Assembly (NCBI GenBank): GCA_003255065.1 | Contig: QAOA01005727.1 | Location: 62,001 to 126,000, forward strand | Direction: 5' to 3' | Source: Cercis canadensis | Taxonomy: Eukaryota; Streptophyta; Magnoliopsida; Fabales; Fabaceae | Length of the DNA: 64,000 bases | Shown: positions 45,185-60,333 of the stretch, one piece after another | Position numbering within the stretch: the first letter of the stretch is position 1 | How the letters are laid out: every line of letters starts with the position of its first letter | Notes under the pieces: generated by a model | Seen by the model: the letters and a program-made list of their open reading frames with translations, nothing else | Databases searched by the model: none | Told to the model about the DNA's origin: nothing | Translations under genes and position numbers: made by a program

Positions 45185-47349
45185 TCATACTTCCTCATCT
45201 CGAGTCATGGTTCCTGCTCCAAAATTTGTGATACCAATGACCTTTTGATTAGAATTTTCCTTTGTGGTATTGCCCTCATCTGCAATTAACTTAGCTGGCA
45301 ATATATGCTCTTTGGTAATTGGATTTGGTGAGTCGTAATCTTTGCTTTTACCCCACACCACGAAGTACAGGCCAAAAATAATGACAATGGCACCAACCAC
45401 CCTGTAAAATTGATCAGATTCCTTTAGAGTGTTTTCTTTGTTTTTGGTTGATATGAAGTTCTCTAGGTATATGTTTCAATGGTGTTTGATTTATATAATT
45501 ACCTTCCAAGGTACATTTGCTCAGCCAGAATGAAGGAGCTCATGACAGCCACAACTACCATGCAGAGGGGACTAAATGCTGTCACAAACACTGGGCCTCT
45601 AGTTTTCATAACTACTCCTTGGATGTAATAAGCCAGTCCCGAGCAGACAACACCCTGCATGCAATTATTCGTTGAATTTATGGGGAGAATAAAAAAACCT
45701 ATTATATATAGTCTTGCAATCTTATTTTTCCCAATATTGTTTGCTTAGAAGGAGAGGCCTCTATCTCATTATTTAAAGCATCTTTGGCCTTAAAACTCAG
45801 GAGAGGAATACACAAGGAGATGACAATAATCAGGTGGCAGTTACATATTCTTGGGAAATCTCATAGGAAATTAAGCTAATCCGATCATGACCCCCCTCTG
45901 CTGTGCTACCCTTACCAGTTCATCATTTACTTTGTTTATTGCCTTAGAAACTTCCACCATAGACAGGTAGCCAGTAGCTTGAGATTATAGGCTTTGGATG
46001 TCAATTCGGTAGTGACATGGACTTCTTTTCTCTCTCTCTCACCGGTGGGATGTGGGTTTTTTCTTTTTTTTGGNNGGGGGGGGGGGGGGATATGGTCAAA
46101 TCCAAAATCCAATGAAAGCACATAGACATATAAATTATGTTAACAAGTATTTCAGAAGTTCAGGTAGATGGCCTTACACTGTAGACAGCAGCCAGCAGTC
46201 TTGTATCCCAATTCAGAGACCACACTGAAGGGTTACCCCGTTCCATAATCACTGCCACTATGGCGCCTTCCGCAGTTCCCAGCAGGCATATCCATGCTGT
46301 AAGAGAGAGCTCGGAAGGGTAGGTTTCAAGGGTAATTGCCTATAGAGAAAGAGATGAAGCTTGTATAGTTAATCCTAATAAATTATTATCTACAACAAAA
46401 ATCATTGGGTATTTTCTTAGATGATGGAGAAAACTCACTTGGAGAATCATGAAACAAGCCCAACTAAAGGAGCCAATTGTGATCATGATGGATCCCTTTA
46501 TTGCATGTTGAAGATTTGTCCCATTATGCTGTTTTTGGTTATTGCTTCCCTCTGTCCCAAATAACTCAAGCACTGGACCTTTTAATAATGTCATTACCAT
46601 TGCTCCTGCAACAGTTGCTAGAGTCCCGAACACCTTTGCTTGGCTGCGTATACTTTTGATTTTTAACTTCTCAAGCCTAGGTAGAAGCAGAGAAATTGTA
46701 AGATGACATGAATCCCTCAGGTGGGGAGCAATATGCATCTTTGATTATTTTTGCTACCAAATGAGATGGATACTTTTTCCAAAGGGGTCAAAAATGTTTG
46801 GTTACCTAAGTATGCAAGCCATCACAAAGGTAATCGCAGGAAGAATGTTGGTCATTGCAGCCGCAAACGTTGCTGTTGTGTACTTCATTCCCAAAAAATA
46901 AAAATTCTGGTCAATAACTGGCCTGCCAAGAAGAAAGTGATACAGTTTAACTGATTGCTTTCTGTAGTAGAATAAGATTGGAGAATCTACTTGGCCTTGG
47001 AGGAAATTACTCTAGCACGCTGAGTGCCACTATCTTCAAGAAGATTGAAAATGTCATCTTGGGTCTTACTTTCCTGTTAAATTAATCCAGCACAAGTTAA
47101 ATTTCATGTTCACACACACACACACACGAGAGAGACATAGAGATATATATACCTTTCCAGGATCACTGCAAAGGGGGTCATGACAACGAAGGCAACAGCA
47201 TGACGATAGACGACAAGTACGTAATTGCTCATCCCGTTGTTAAGTGCAGCCTTGGTTATAACATCCATACCTGCAAATCCAAACTGTAAGAATACAACAG
47301 CTATGAAGGGCTTCAATCTGTCGAACCAGTATTTTGTCTGGTTCTCCAT
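45185..47349 (-). CDS. WAT1-related protein (nodulin MtN21 / EamA transporter)
   Basis: Seven exons on the minus strand: 47153-47349, 47011-47073, 46806-46922, 46439-46676, 46178-46339, 45503-45654 and 45185-45401. They total 1146 bases, or 381 residues, the usual size for the family. The sequence begins MENQTKYWFDRLKPF and carries typical text: FGFAGMDVITKAALNNGMSN, YRHAVAFVVMTPFAVILER, DQNFYFLGMKYTTATFAAAM, TNILPAITF, GSFSWACFMILQ, TAWICLLGTAEG and FVTAFSPLCMVVVAVMSS, then AEQMYLGRVVGAIVIIFGLY. About ten hydrophobic segments form two EamA (drug/metabolite transporter) units, followed by a polar cytosolic tail. WAT1-type proteins move auxin, amino acids or other small molecules across vacuolar or plasma membranes. 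The substrate here is unknown. Intron 5 contains an NN gap next to a G-run. Confidence 0.9.
46066..46088. other. Assembly gap (NN) in WAT1 intron 5
   Basis: Two Ns (46074-46075) sit between a T-run and a G-run inside the fifth intron. The gap does not affect the coding exons. Confidence 0.8.
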
Positions 47350-47460
47350 CTTGTATGAGCTCCAACCTTCACTTATTTCTTGAGCCTCAAGAATGAAATA
47401 GCATACCTTAGAAGACCTTAGAAGGGCCATATTTATATTGAAGGCTGACGTATACACAAT

Positions 47461-50400
47461 GGAAGTGCTTTTAGAAATCTGTAGTATCCTCTACGTACAT
47501 TTTAAAAGTTCTATTATTTCACGCAACCCAATAGGAGTTTAAAGTCATGGCCAAAAGAAAAAAAATAAGAGTTTAAAGTCGCAGTGAGTGATCAATATAT
47601 CCATCCTCAGACCTTTAAAGCACAGTGTCTTCATTCAATTATTTCTATCTTTTGCATGGTTGAATATTACTCATGGTGGAGTAGCTTTTATCATATAGGC
47701 TACTTGTCTTAGATTCTTTTGTTCATTGGTTTTTTCAATTCCACGTTAAGATCTTAAATGGACACGTTTTGTCTGCACTTCTAGTAAGATGTGGAAAAAG
47801 CAAATATTAGAAGCCGTAGGAATGATAATTAATTTTCAGATAAAGTGGCAAAAAGCAATGAAACGTTATGGTGAATTGGGAATTATCAAAATTGGCTATT
47901 TTGTATATTCCCGTTGTACTTTTTTTCTTCCTTTGTTCTTCTGACAAGTAAATAGCAGATGATGAACTACCCAAAAGATCAGGATAAAAAGGATTCTGAA
48001 TAATTCACTGTATTATTGAATCCCAGTCCAATGAATTCATAGTCGAAGGCGACATATGAAGGATGATTAGCAAATGCATGATGGACATCAATTGTAATTA
48101 GTTTTGCTTTCTAGGACATTATTAAAGGTCTGGTCTGTGGTCAAGACCCCAAAGTATGTTAAGCACTCAATCCCACTTCCTAGCCTTTTTTTTTTTTTTT
48201 TCCTTCTTTGCTATTGTTTCTTTGTGCTTTTGGCATGTGTAGGCACTAGCATCACCATTTTGTAGCTCCACCTCCAATCTGGAATCCATTCAGAGCATAA
48301 TTTTAGATACAAGTGGACCTCTGCCCCCACTTTTTGAGTAAAAACAATGTGTGTTTTGTTTTTATGGCCCCCAAGTTTCAAGCATTTCTGCCCTCATGGC
48401 TTTTAAATGGAGTCTTACTCACGCGGGGTCTTTCTGCGACATCTGTTCCCCGCCAAGCACAAAAGAGAAAATACAGGGAAACAAAGGGTGAACGACAATT
48501 CCTTAATGCATTAATAAATCATATTTACTTCTAAAATTTTTGAGGCCCTTTTAAATGAGAATTTTGACTTTCCAATAAAGAAACATAAATGATTGCATTC
48601 AAGCATTAGTATATACTTACGTGGAACCAATTAAAATGAAAGCATCAACTGTTTTTGATGGATTACTTCTCTCTGTCTCTCTCGCATCTGCCACATGAAG
48701 GATTACTTATCGCCTCGTCCCACACACCTCACTCAGCTATATCCTATTTGGGGTAAGACTGGTAAAACCGTAAAACTGTGAGCCTGCCATTAATCAAGGT
48801 GATTATACTCGTCATTTTAGAACACTTAACACAGAAAAATTATTCATATTGCATAGTCTCCATTAAAAGAGAAAATTAGCAAAATTCAAATAATGTAACT
48901 TCTCAGCATAAATCTAGACGTAAATGTATTCTATTTTTGGAATATTAAGATTAAATGAACCAATGAAACGATTATAAATATCTGTTATCGACAAAAATAA
49001 CTTGTGCGTTTGAACCCAATATGAACTTGTCATATTCTGTCTATTTTAGTGGATACTTTTTTTTTGCCATTATTTTAGTGGATACTGAACCGTATAGCTA
49101 AAATGACACTATCCTTAATTTATGATTTATTACTCCTTTTTTTCTAATTTTATGGCTTAAGCATTATCCTGTGCAATTGGTTGATGAGAACTGACACTGC
49201 ACATCTGATATGTTTCTTGCATTGCATTATGGCCAACAAATAGTATCAAAATGCTGATTTGGGATTTGTCCTTTAACTGTAACCAGTGCATGTGATTTTC
49301 ATTGCATGTATAAAACCGTGTTTCAAATCTTGATTTGTTTCACTTTTTAAGTTGCTTTTGCATTACAATGTGTATGTGCGTATGTGACCCCCCAAGAAGA
49401 AAGTTGGTCGTTGGTCAACACATTACTCTAACATTTTCTTTTTAGTTTTTTATAAAAGAAAACTAACTTGGCAAAGACCTCAAAATAGAAGCACCTGAGA
49501 TTGATAGGTTTGCCGAAAGCGAACTAACCAGACAAGGGGGAGGTCCATACGTAGTACTATGTCTATGTCCTCACCTCTTAGTTATTAATTTCACTTTAAA
49601 ACTTTAATTACTAAGTTCTAGGTTAGTTCATGTAATATTATGGTATACTTATTTTTCTTTCTTGTGCAAATGTGAGATTTCTATATACTATACCTCTTCC
49701 ATAATTGAAGAACATCTTAGGAGGCCCACCCTGCACTCCTTTTGCATGTAAATGAAATCTTTTCCATACCAACTAAGAAACCCACTCTTGCATTCCTTTT
49801 TAATGGTTGCAAAAATAGCTTGAAGGCTCATCTGCTATTCTCTATTATAGGGATTCATTCCTTTCACTGCAGAGACTTTGATATACCACTTGTTGCAAAA
49901 TCTGAGCTGTGATACTAGTTGTTGAGAAAATAGTGGATTGTGGGTCTTGTGAGTATGTCACATAATATACTCGAATAAGTATAAAATTGACTTAAAAGCT
50001 TAAATTAAATCATAATATTATATGCCATTTTTTTTTTGCTATTCAATATAAAACTTATATATTTCACATTATTAATTGATAGGGCTTTTGCCTCATTGAT
50101 AAGTGCTACAAGATTTAGTACATTGGAACCCCATTTGTATCAAGCATATTATGTTCCAAGTGAAATCCCTAGTATATGAAAAAGTGACAAAGTGATTTTG
50201 TTGTTGTAGAATAAGAAGTTTTCGTATCTTAGTGCATGTATTTGATTTATTCGGAGTTATTAGGGCGAGATCTACTTTTTAGGGAATATAAGTCAAAGCT
50301 ATAACAAAAATATTTCTAATGGAACATCTTTCACAATCACACATTACTTATATGTGAATGTTCCTAACATAAGCTTACAATTTATTACTAGACAAATGGG

Positions 50401-51930
50401 TAAACATGGAGACCTCTCAAAAAATAAAAAAACATTAGATATTTACTTAAGAAAGTGATCCATACCAATTAAACCTTGCTTCCACCATCAGTTGATGTTC
50501 TACTGAAAGGTCATGCATGATTTTTTGTTGATTGATTAAAAAAGAGATGCGGATAATAGCAGAGATTTCAAATTTAATCCCTCATATCAGAAACAGTACA
50601 AGTATTTATTCCCATCGCCATCATATTCAAGTTTATCCATTCAACCATCTTATCTCCGCTTTCAAAAAGCTTTCTTCCCTAATTAGTTAATTTACTTTTA
50701 TGGTCAATATTATCAGAAAAAAGAAAATGTGTATGTGCATGTTGTTATTTCAAATGAGATATTTTTCAAAGGCTTTATGCACGATCAAATAAAGGGGATT
50801 TATTGGAGCAGTTTTAGTTATTGGAAGACATATTCCAATTTGCTAGTTATCGATAAGTTCTGTTGATAGAGAAGCTATTTCTCATCTCCTGCAACTCAGT
50901 TTGAGAATACAATCAGTGGAGTGGAGAAATAGTAGTTACCAAAGGCTATTACTGTTTGGTCAAGTTACCCGTTGCTGAAAGAGGAAAGGAATAAAACACT
51001 ACCAATGCATATCAGGGTGATGAAAAAGAAAAGAAAATAAAACTGGTCAGCGGCAATTAGGTTTTAAACTACTTATTAAAATTGTGTTCCTTATGGAGAC
51101 TGAATAATGATTTATATTGTCTATTTTGAATGCAAATATAAACATGAGAGGGAAGTGATTCAGCCTTGGAATTGTTGCTTGCCCAATCCTTCTTGTAATT
51201 GCCGGTGGCCTATTACCAGCTTCCGCATTTCTTTGCCCATTCTGCCCTTTTCTTGGGGTCCGAAGATGAGTTGCATTAGCCACACTTTAAGGCTGAAACG
51301 TCATTTTCCAGGAAGCACTGATCACTGTAAATTAAGGTTGCCCTGATGCTTAAGCTAACAGTTCTATCAATAGAGGTCAGGCTAATTGGTATCACAGTTT
51401 TCCTTCCATCCAATGTCTTCTAATTAAGTAGCTCGTGGACTTGTGTTCAGGAGAGATGGTCAGAGAATAGGAATAGGAATAGGAAAAAAGAAGAAAGAGA
51501 ATGAATCGGTAAATCTATGGAATGGGAAGAACTTGGATCATAAATTTTAAAAAATAACCTCATTAACTTTTCCAACTGTGTTATTGCTCAACCCATTTGT
51601 ATATTCCTAACGTTGCACATGATTTTGCCATGGTTAGAGCAACTGTATTTGCTTCTGACACATTATGAGATCGGCAACACAACCAGTACATGGTTATCAT
51701 CATAGCTTTGCTGTGATAAGGCAGGGCATCCAGTTGCTCCCCTTGTTATTGAAGGCAAATTGCTCAAGATTTTAATTCATTTCTTCAACTTGGCACCGCT
51801 TAACCAGTTATACTGAATGCTGTAACTGTTACCATTTCTTGGTTTTGTGATAGACATCCAATTAGAGGCTAGGTGTGGGAGAAGAAGATAGTCCTGGATG
51901 CGTTTGAGATTTGGTTCATGGTCTCAGGCT
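47461..51930. other. Intergenic, about 4.5 kb
   Basis: This is the upstream region of the WAT1 gene followed by AT-rich DNA. No gene is supported; frames such as 48313-48534 and 51047-51346 lack domain signatures. A T-run (48187-48201) and minor simple repeats are visible. The stretch 51120-51320 has slightly higher GC, but neither strand encodes anything I recognise. Confidence 0.5.
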
Positions 51931-52175
51931 AAGGTTTTTAAATAGAGTGTAGTGAAACAGCAAAAAGGTATTTGGAAAGCATGCAGCTGTGTGTAATTAA
52001 GCTCCTGAAACAAATGAATCGAAGCAACAATAAATTGACATAATTAATTTCCCAACATAGGAAGGATCTACCATTCACACCCAATGAGTAGCAGCTGTAA
52101 AATAATAAGAACAATACAAGCACTAATGACATAGTCTTTAACAAAATTAAGAATGTATCCCCTCCAAGCTTCACA

Positions 52176-55072
<2,897 letters not shown>

Positions 55073-55290
55073 CGGAATCAAGGCAGGAAGTAAGATTAAA
55101 ACAGACCTAGTCACAGATGGAAACTGGAAAATAAAATAGATTAATAATATTTTTGAGGGAAAATCTGTAAAGGAAAATAATTGATGAAGTAGTTGGATAA
55201 AAAAAAAGAAAAGGAAATACCAGATCAGGAAGAAGAAGGCTGAGATCTAAAGGGGAAATGGAGAGAAAAGAGGGAGGGAAAGAAAGCGTC
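55073..55290 (-). other. 5'UTR and leader intron of the Rab gene
   Basis: On the minus strand a pyrimidine-rich leader ends at a GTATTT donor (55220). The acceptor TTTTCCAG lies at about 55124, and the leader then continues to the ATG at 55072. A leader intron is common in plant housekeeping genes. Confidence 0.5.
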
Positions 55291-56105
55291 CCAGTTACGT
55301 CAGCACCGGTCGGCCGTTGAAGAGTGTTTTCAGGAAAAGAATTTCCTCAGCAGAGTGTGACTCAATTATTAGGCCCTCCAATGGGACCGTTACCGTTTGA
55401 TTATTTTTCTCGTTGTGATTGGCGTCCATCAACTGCACCTCAATAAAAACCAACAAAAAAAGACTTGCGAGGCAATAAACCCGTGAACAGCGGTTGCTTG
55501 AGATGTTTAACATTGAAACGACGCCGTCTCAGCTACAGATCAAAACGAACGTTTTCGCTTTTATTTTATGGCGACAGGAAAATTGCAGACACGGCAACGT
55601 TTCATTACTTTGCGGGCTGCGGACCTGCAGTGGACCAAGACTGGGTCACTGAGATACACAGAGGCCACGCTGTAGCTTTGGTACCGTGACCTCTTAGCAA
55701 AGAAAATTATGCGTTTCAACTAAACTAATTTATTTTTAACCCAGCTTTAAATTGGGAAAAATAAACTGGAATAATGTATTATTTTGCTTATAAATTGGAA
55801 GTTAGTTTAGGACACGACCAGAACACAAAAAGGTGAAAATATATATATATATATATATATATGAAAATATGTCTTTCTTATAGATTCATTGTTTAGTCAT
55901 ATTAAGAAAAGAAATGTCAAGATTTTAGATATAGATTGTAAAAGTAATGAATTTAATGATATCAAGAAGCATTATGCTCAAATTGGATGAATACATAATA
56001 TGTTTACTTAAATTTTATACTTGCCATGGGAGTTTCTTAACAATCACCACAACTTTAAAACGAAACGTAATATGGACATCGATAAAATGAAAATCTGGAA
56101 AGTAA
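55291..56105. other. Intergenic with AT microsatellite
   Basis: No gene is supported. An (AT)n run lies at about 55838-55862. Kinase exons expected downstream of the S-domain gene (55500-56100, minus strand) are not found. Confidence 0.5.
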
Positions 56106-56111
56106 TTTTAC

Positions 56112-57037
56112 CAGTCTTATTCCTCTGGACTCTGTAGATAAAATAGCAACCAAGTAAAAGCACCCCTGATATAGCAACAATGGTGGTAGCAACTATTATT
56201 GTCAACTTCTTTCTGCGCCCATGATGTTCTGCCTCTTCATTTGCATCAAAGGATTAATTTTCACAAAAATTAAAGCATGTTTCGTAAGATTGAAAATAAG
56301 ACAAAAGAAAATGGAGAAATGAAAATTGACAAGACATTTGGAGACCTCACATCTCTAGATACATGTCTCATTTTCATTCCTTGTAATTCAGTTTATGTTA
56401 AGCACACCATACCTAATTCTGAAGCTGCCATTCGAATATATAGATCTTGCCCATCAGCTTGAAACTGTCTAATATCAATTAGATCACCAAACCACATAGC
56501 ACAACCAGTACCTTGTCCTTTAATATCTGAATTTGTATAGGCCATACAAGAACAATTATTCAAGCACTTGTCTCTGCATTGCTCTAGACTCATTGTCTGA
56601 TCTAGCCAAGTATGTGTAGTTTCTGGCACTTTCAACCCAACCAATTTCACAAACCCATCCTTGTCTTGGTCCTTGCAACTTAATGCTACATTGCGGACAC
56701 ATCCTTCAGACCAGTCCATTAAGTTCCACTGCTGTGGTGACTTAGGCCTGAACCCTTTTAAACATTGGCACCTCGGTGAGTCAGTAATGATACAATTACC
56801 ATTGGCTCCACACTGGGCATAATTATCACACAAGTCTTTTGGCACTGTTGTGTATACCTCCCAATTTTGTTCAGGTTTTGACCACAGATAACGATGACGA
56901 ACACTATTATCACTTTGATTCATTACTAACCTTGAGATAACAGAATTCTTGATGCTGTAGCTGTAATATACCTCTCTCTTATTGAACTCGAAGTAGTAAT
57001 CATAAATAGGGTTGGACCTTAATTCTGGTGAACCACT
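56112..57037 (-). pseudogene. S-domain (G-type lectin) receptor kinase, partial
   Basis: Two exons on the minus strand remain: 56413-57037, which starts at the gap, and 56112-56234. Exon one encodes an S-locus glycoprotein region (SGSPELRSNPIYDYYFEFN onward), an EGF-like Cys cluster (DLCDNYAQCGANGNC) and a PAN/apple domain (LEQCRDKCLNNCSCMAYTNS, GCAMWFGDLIDIRQF). Exon two gives a basic stop-transfer flank and a transmembrane segment (KKLTIIVATTIVAISGVLLL). The N-terminal B-lectin domain is missing because the sequence stops at the N (57038). The kinase exons that should follow are absent from 55500-56110. The remaining frames are clean, so the 5' loss may be an assembly break while the 3' loss looks real. 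It would otherwise be a plasma-membrane receptor of the SRK/SD1 group. Confidence 0.82.
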
Positions 57038-57038
57038 N

Positions 57039-60000
57039 TTGGTTTACTAAGCTAGCTATAAGGCTGTATGAGCTCTGAGTATGGGTTCGAGCTCTTTTAT
57101 CCTACTCCCACCTTCATTGATATGTATAAGTTTTGATAAGAACTGTTTGATCTTTAGTCTTGTATAACATTTTATAAAAAATATTTATATAATGAGAATT
57201 AAAAGGTTGAAAGAGATAGTTTTATAATTTTCATAAATACATAAATTATTTAAAGAAATCATTTATCTAAGGTCTTTTTTCATGCAATTATTAAAATTTA
57301 TCAGGAAAACAAAGATAAGATTAATTTTATTTTGTAAAAGATATATTTTGGTTCCAATTATGTTTCACAAATGAAGATGGAAGACATATTTTATTAGACT
57401 CGTTACAATTTCATACATAACCAATCGAGTGAAAGCAAAACCATATGAGGCTTCCAAAAGAGATTCTTCCCCCTTCACCAGCGAATTGGTGGTTTACTCT
57501 TCATTGGTTGCTCTTTACTAATTGATTTCTTTACAAAAGCCGAAAGAGAGAATAAAGAGGGAGTAAATGGGAATCACTTGTTAGGTTGAGTTTTGAAGAT
57601 GCCAACTGACAATGGAGTAAATTAGACTTGAGATTCACGTAAATTGTAAGCTGAAGCTGTTGAGCCATGAAAGGTTTCGTGGTCAAGACCAATAGGTTTT
57701 TGGCTAACACTGAAAAAGGGGTGGAAAAATAATAGGTTGCGGGCCACTTTCACATGGGCAGCTAGTAATGTTGTGACTGGTGTTTGGGTTATTATGCTCA
57801 TAGCCTCATGCGGGCTCAATGAAATTGGATCATAAACAGCAACTTAAAAATACATCGCCTTCGGCTATTATATCTCTCTGCCATCATATTTTGAACCCCT
57901 TCTTCCATAATCCTTATAATCACCAACAATTACAGTGTTATCCGCCACTCGTAACATTAATTAATGGTCACATTTGCGTCATTTGTGGGTTAAGTGACCA
58001 AAGATACATTTTGGTAAATTATTTATTTAAATGAAACAATGTGTTACATAAATGGTATAATTTTTTAAACAAATATGCTCATGCTACACGAGAAAGTAAC
58101 GTTTTTATGAGTGTCATGTTAGATGCTACTCACAATGTATAGTGATTAGCGTCATACTATTTGTAAATAGTATTTTTTCAAATGTCACGTTATTTTTAAA
58201 GTAGCATGATTGCCTTTTTAAATTTATTGAGAAATAGAATCACGCTATTTTAGTGCAGCGTAACACTCCTAAAAACACTATTTTTTCATATAACGTAACT
58301 AAAAGTATATGATTTATGTAAATAATTTATAAAATGTTCAATTTCAATAAATAATTTAAGAAAGTATATATATCAATTAGGCGCATTTGTAAGACATTGT
58401 TACCCTTATTAATTTTCATTCACCAATTCAAACTCTTCAACCTCATGAAGATCCAACAAGCAAGAAATGAATCTGCGAGGACCATACTTTCTTAGCATTA
58501 TTAAAAAAATTTCTATATATATTTTGCTAGATCTTTATTTATTGAAATTTATTGTATGGTGGAGAACAGATTCACTAAAAAACAGTGAAAGTATCTACGA
58601 ATGGCATAATGCTGGAGAATCAAATCAAATTCCTAACATTTATGACTTTTTGGTTTGATGTTTACCTTCCCAATACGCAAGGTGATTAATGGTTATGAAA
58701 AATCAAAAGGAAGGAAATGCCAGTGTTGCTAAGAATGGCTTGCTTCCACGTGGCGTAACGCAAACGATTAGCAGCACTGCGTTTTGCAAGTTCTAGTCTT
58801 CTTGACATCTTGAAAAGAACAGCATCAAGTGGCATATGCTTGGTGCGTATTCCTTTTGAATTCTTATAAGACTTTTATCTTCTATTTTTTGTTTTTTATT
58901 AGGTAGTTCTATTTTTGTTTTCTGTGAGATTAATTTTTATTTAAGTTTTAATAGCTACTAATATTTTTAACAAAATTCAAACTCATAATATTATTTTAAA
59001 ATTTACTTCATATAAAATTTAATTTACAAATTGAACCACAAATAAATAATTTTTTTTAATCAATACAAAAATGATAATTGAGGCTTGAGTTTCATAAGTT
59101 TAATTTGTTGGTAAGTGGTCACATGGCTATTATGATTAATCAAGTTGAGTATTGAGTACAATCCAATGCTATCATACTTCAACTCATTCAGTCAAAGATG
59201 TATTTAGTTCGTGTTTGTAAATGTTCATTACACACCACTTATCAGTTATTTTAGTTGTTAAAATATCTGACAGTTCATTACACGTGACTTTAAGATGCAA
59301 TTGTTCTTTTCATTAAGTGGATGAATAATTGAAATAAGGAAGAAGGTTATAGCTGTATAACTGACACCGAATAACAGAAAACCAACAAATCTTCTTTGTC
59401 TGGTGAATGAGACAACATCGTCATTTGTGTTAAAGTTTCAGAAGAACACTTACATCACATTAGATTCATTAACTAATATATGTTATGGTCAATGGTATAT
59501 AGGCACATTAAAAAAAAAAATCCACGTTGACAAATGGCCATACAATAGTCACTTTCTGTTAACGTACGTTAAGAAAATTGATTTCAGTTGTTGGCCACGT
59601 TTGACAAATAATGTCCTTTAAATAGCAATGGTATATAGTTCTCGGGGAATTGTGTGAACAATGGCTTTAAAGTCTCGTTGAACTTTATTCATCAAAGAAA
59701 TTGTCTCAAATGGGCTAGGTACCTTTGCAATTTTGTGATTCTAGTGCGCTTTGAAAGAAGAATAAGTACAAAAGATAAAGATAAAGTCATATTCTAAGAC
59801 AAATCAGTTAATAAAAGGGTTAGTAATATGAAGTGGAGAAACCGAGTAGTATTATTCTACTATTATATATCTCATCATTTTTTATATTATGAATTTGGAC
59901 CATGAATCTACTTAATTTTATTTTTCTCATCATTTTTGAGTATTATGAATTTGGACAACGTACTTGATTTTATTTTTTTTTATGCAGTTTAAGATTTATA

Positions 60001-60125
60001 CATATGCACACTTGTACAAATTGCAGGCATTAATTTAAAAATAGCTCAACCTAATTTTTGTTGAGAACATACAGAATGTAAATTTAGATTATGTGGCTAG
60101 GCATATCTCTCAAACAATAATGTAC
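57039..60125. other. Intergenic, no gene seen
   Basis: AT-rich DNA with small frames and no recognisable domains. Sequence right of the N at 57038 does not continue the receptor gene. A weak inverted repeat at about 58090-58300 (GTTTTTATGAGTGTCATGTT against GTTTTTAGGAGTGTTACGCT) suggests an old MITE. Confidence 0.45.
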
Positions 60126-60333
60126 AAATGTCATTATTCATCAACAAGTTTGTAGATCAGCTGGTAAGGGACTGTTCTAACTTAACCAAAGGTCTTGGGT
60201 TTGAGCCATTGGGAATGCAGCTGCGTCTGTTGGAAGAGTTTTACCGTCCTTGTGGTCTTTTCCGGTTCGAAACCCGATTAGTCAGGTAAAACCCAAACAC
60301 CGGTGAAAAACCAAAAAAAAAATGTCATTATTC
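60126..60333 (+). mobile_element. SINE with 14 bp target duplication
   Basis: The element (60140-60319, about 180 bp) is flanked by the perfect direct repeat AAATGTCATTATTC (60126-60139 and 60320-60333). It starts with a tRNA-like head: GTAGATCAGCTGG (A-box like, about 60152) and GGTTTGAGCC (B-box like, 60198-60207), with a second GGTTCGAAACC at 60264-60274. It ends in an A-tail. This is a typical plant tRNA-derived short retroelement, moved by an LTR- or LINE-independent partner's reverse transcriptase (LINE by family knowledge). Confidence 0.8.

Noticed and set aside
51047..51346. Overlapping frames on both strands in GC-richer DNA
   Set aside because: No domain, no splice context, and no codon pattern favouring either strand.
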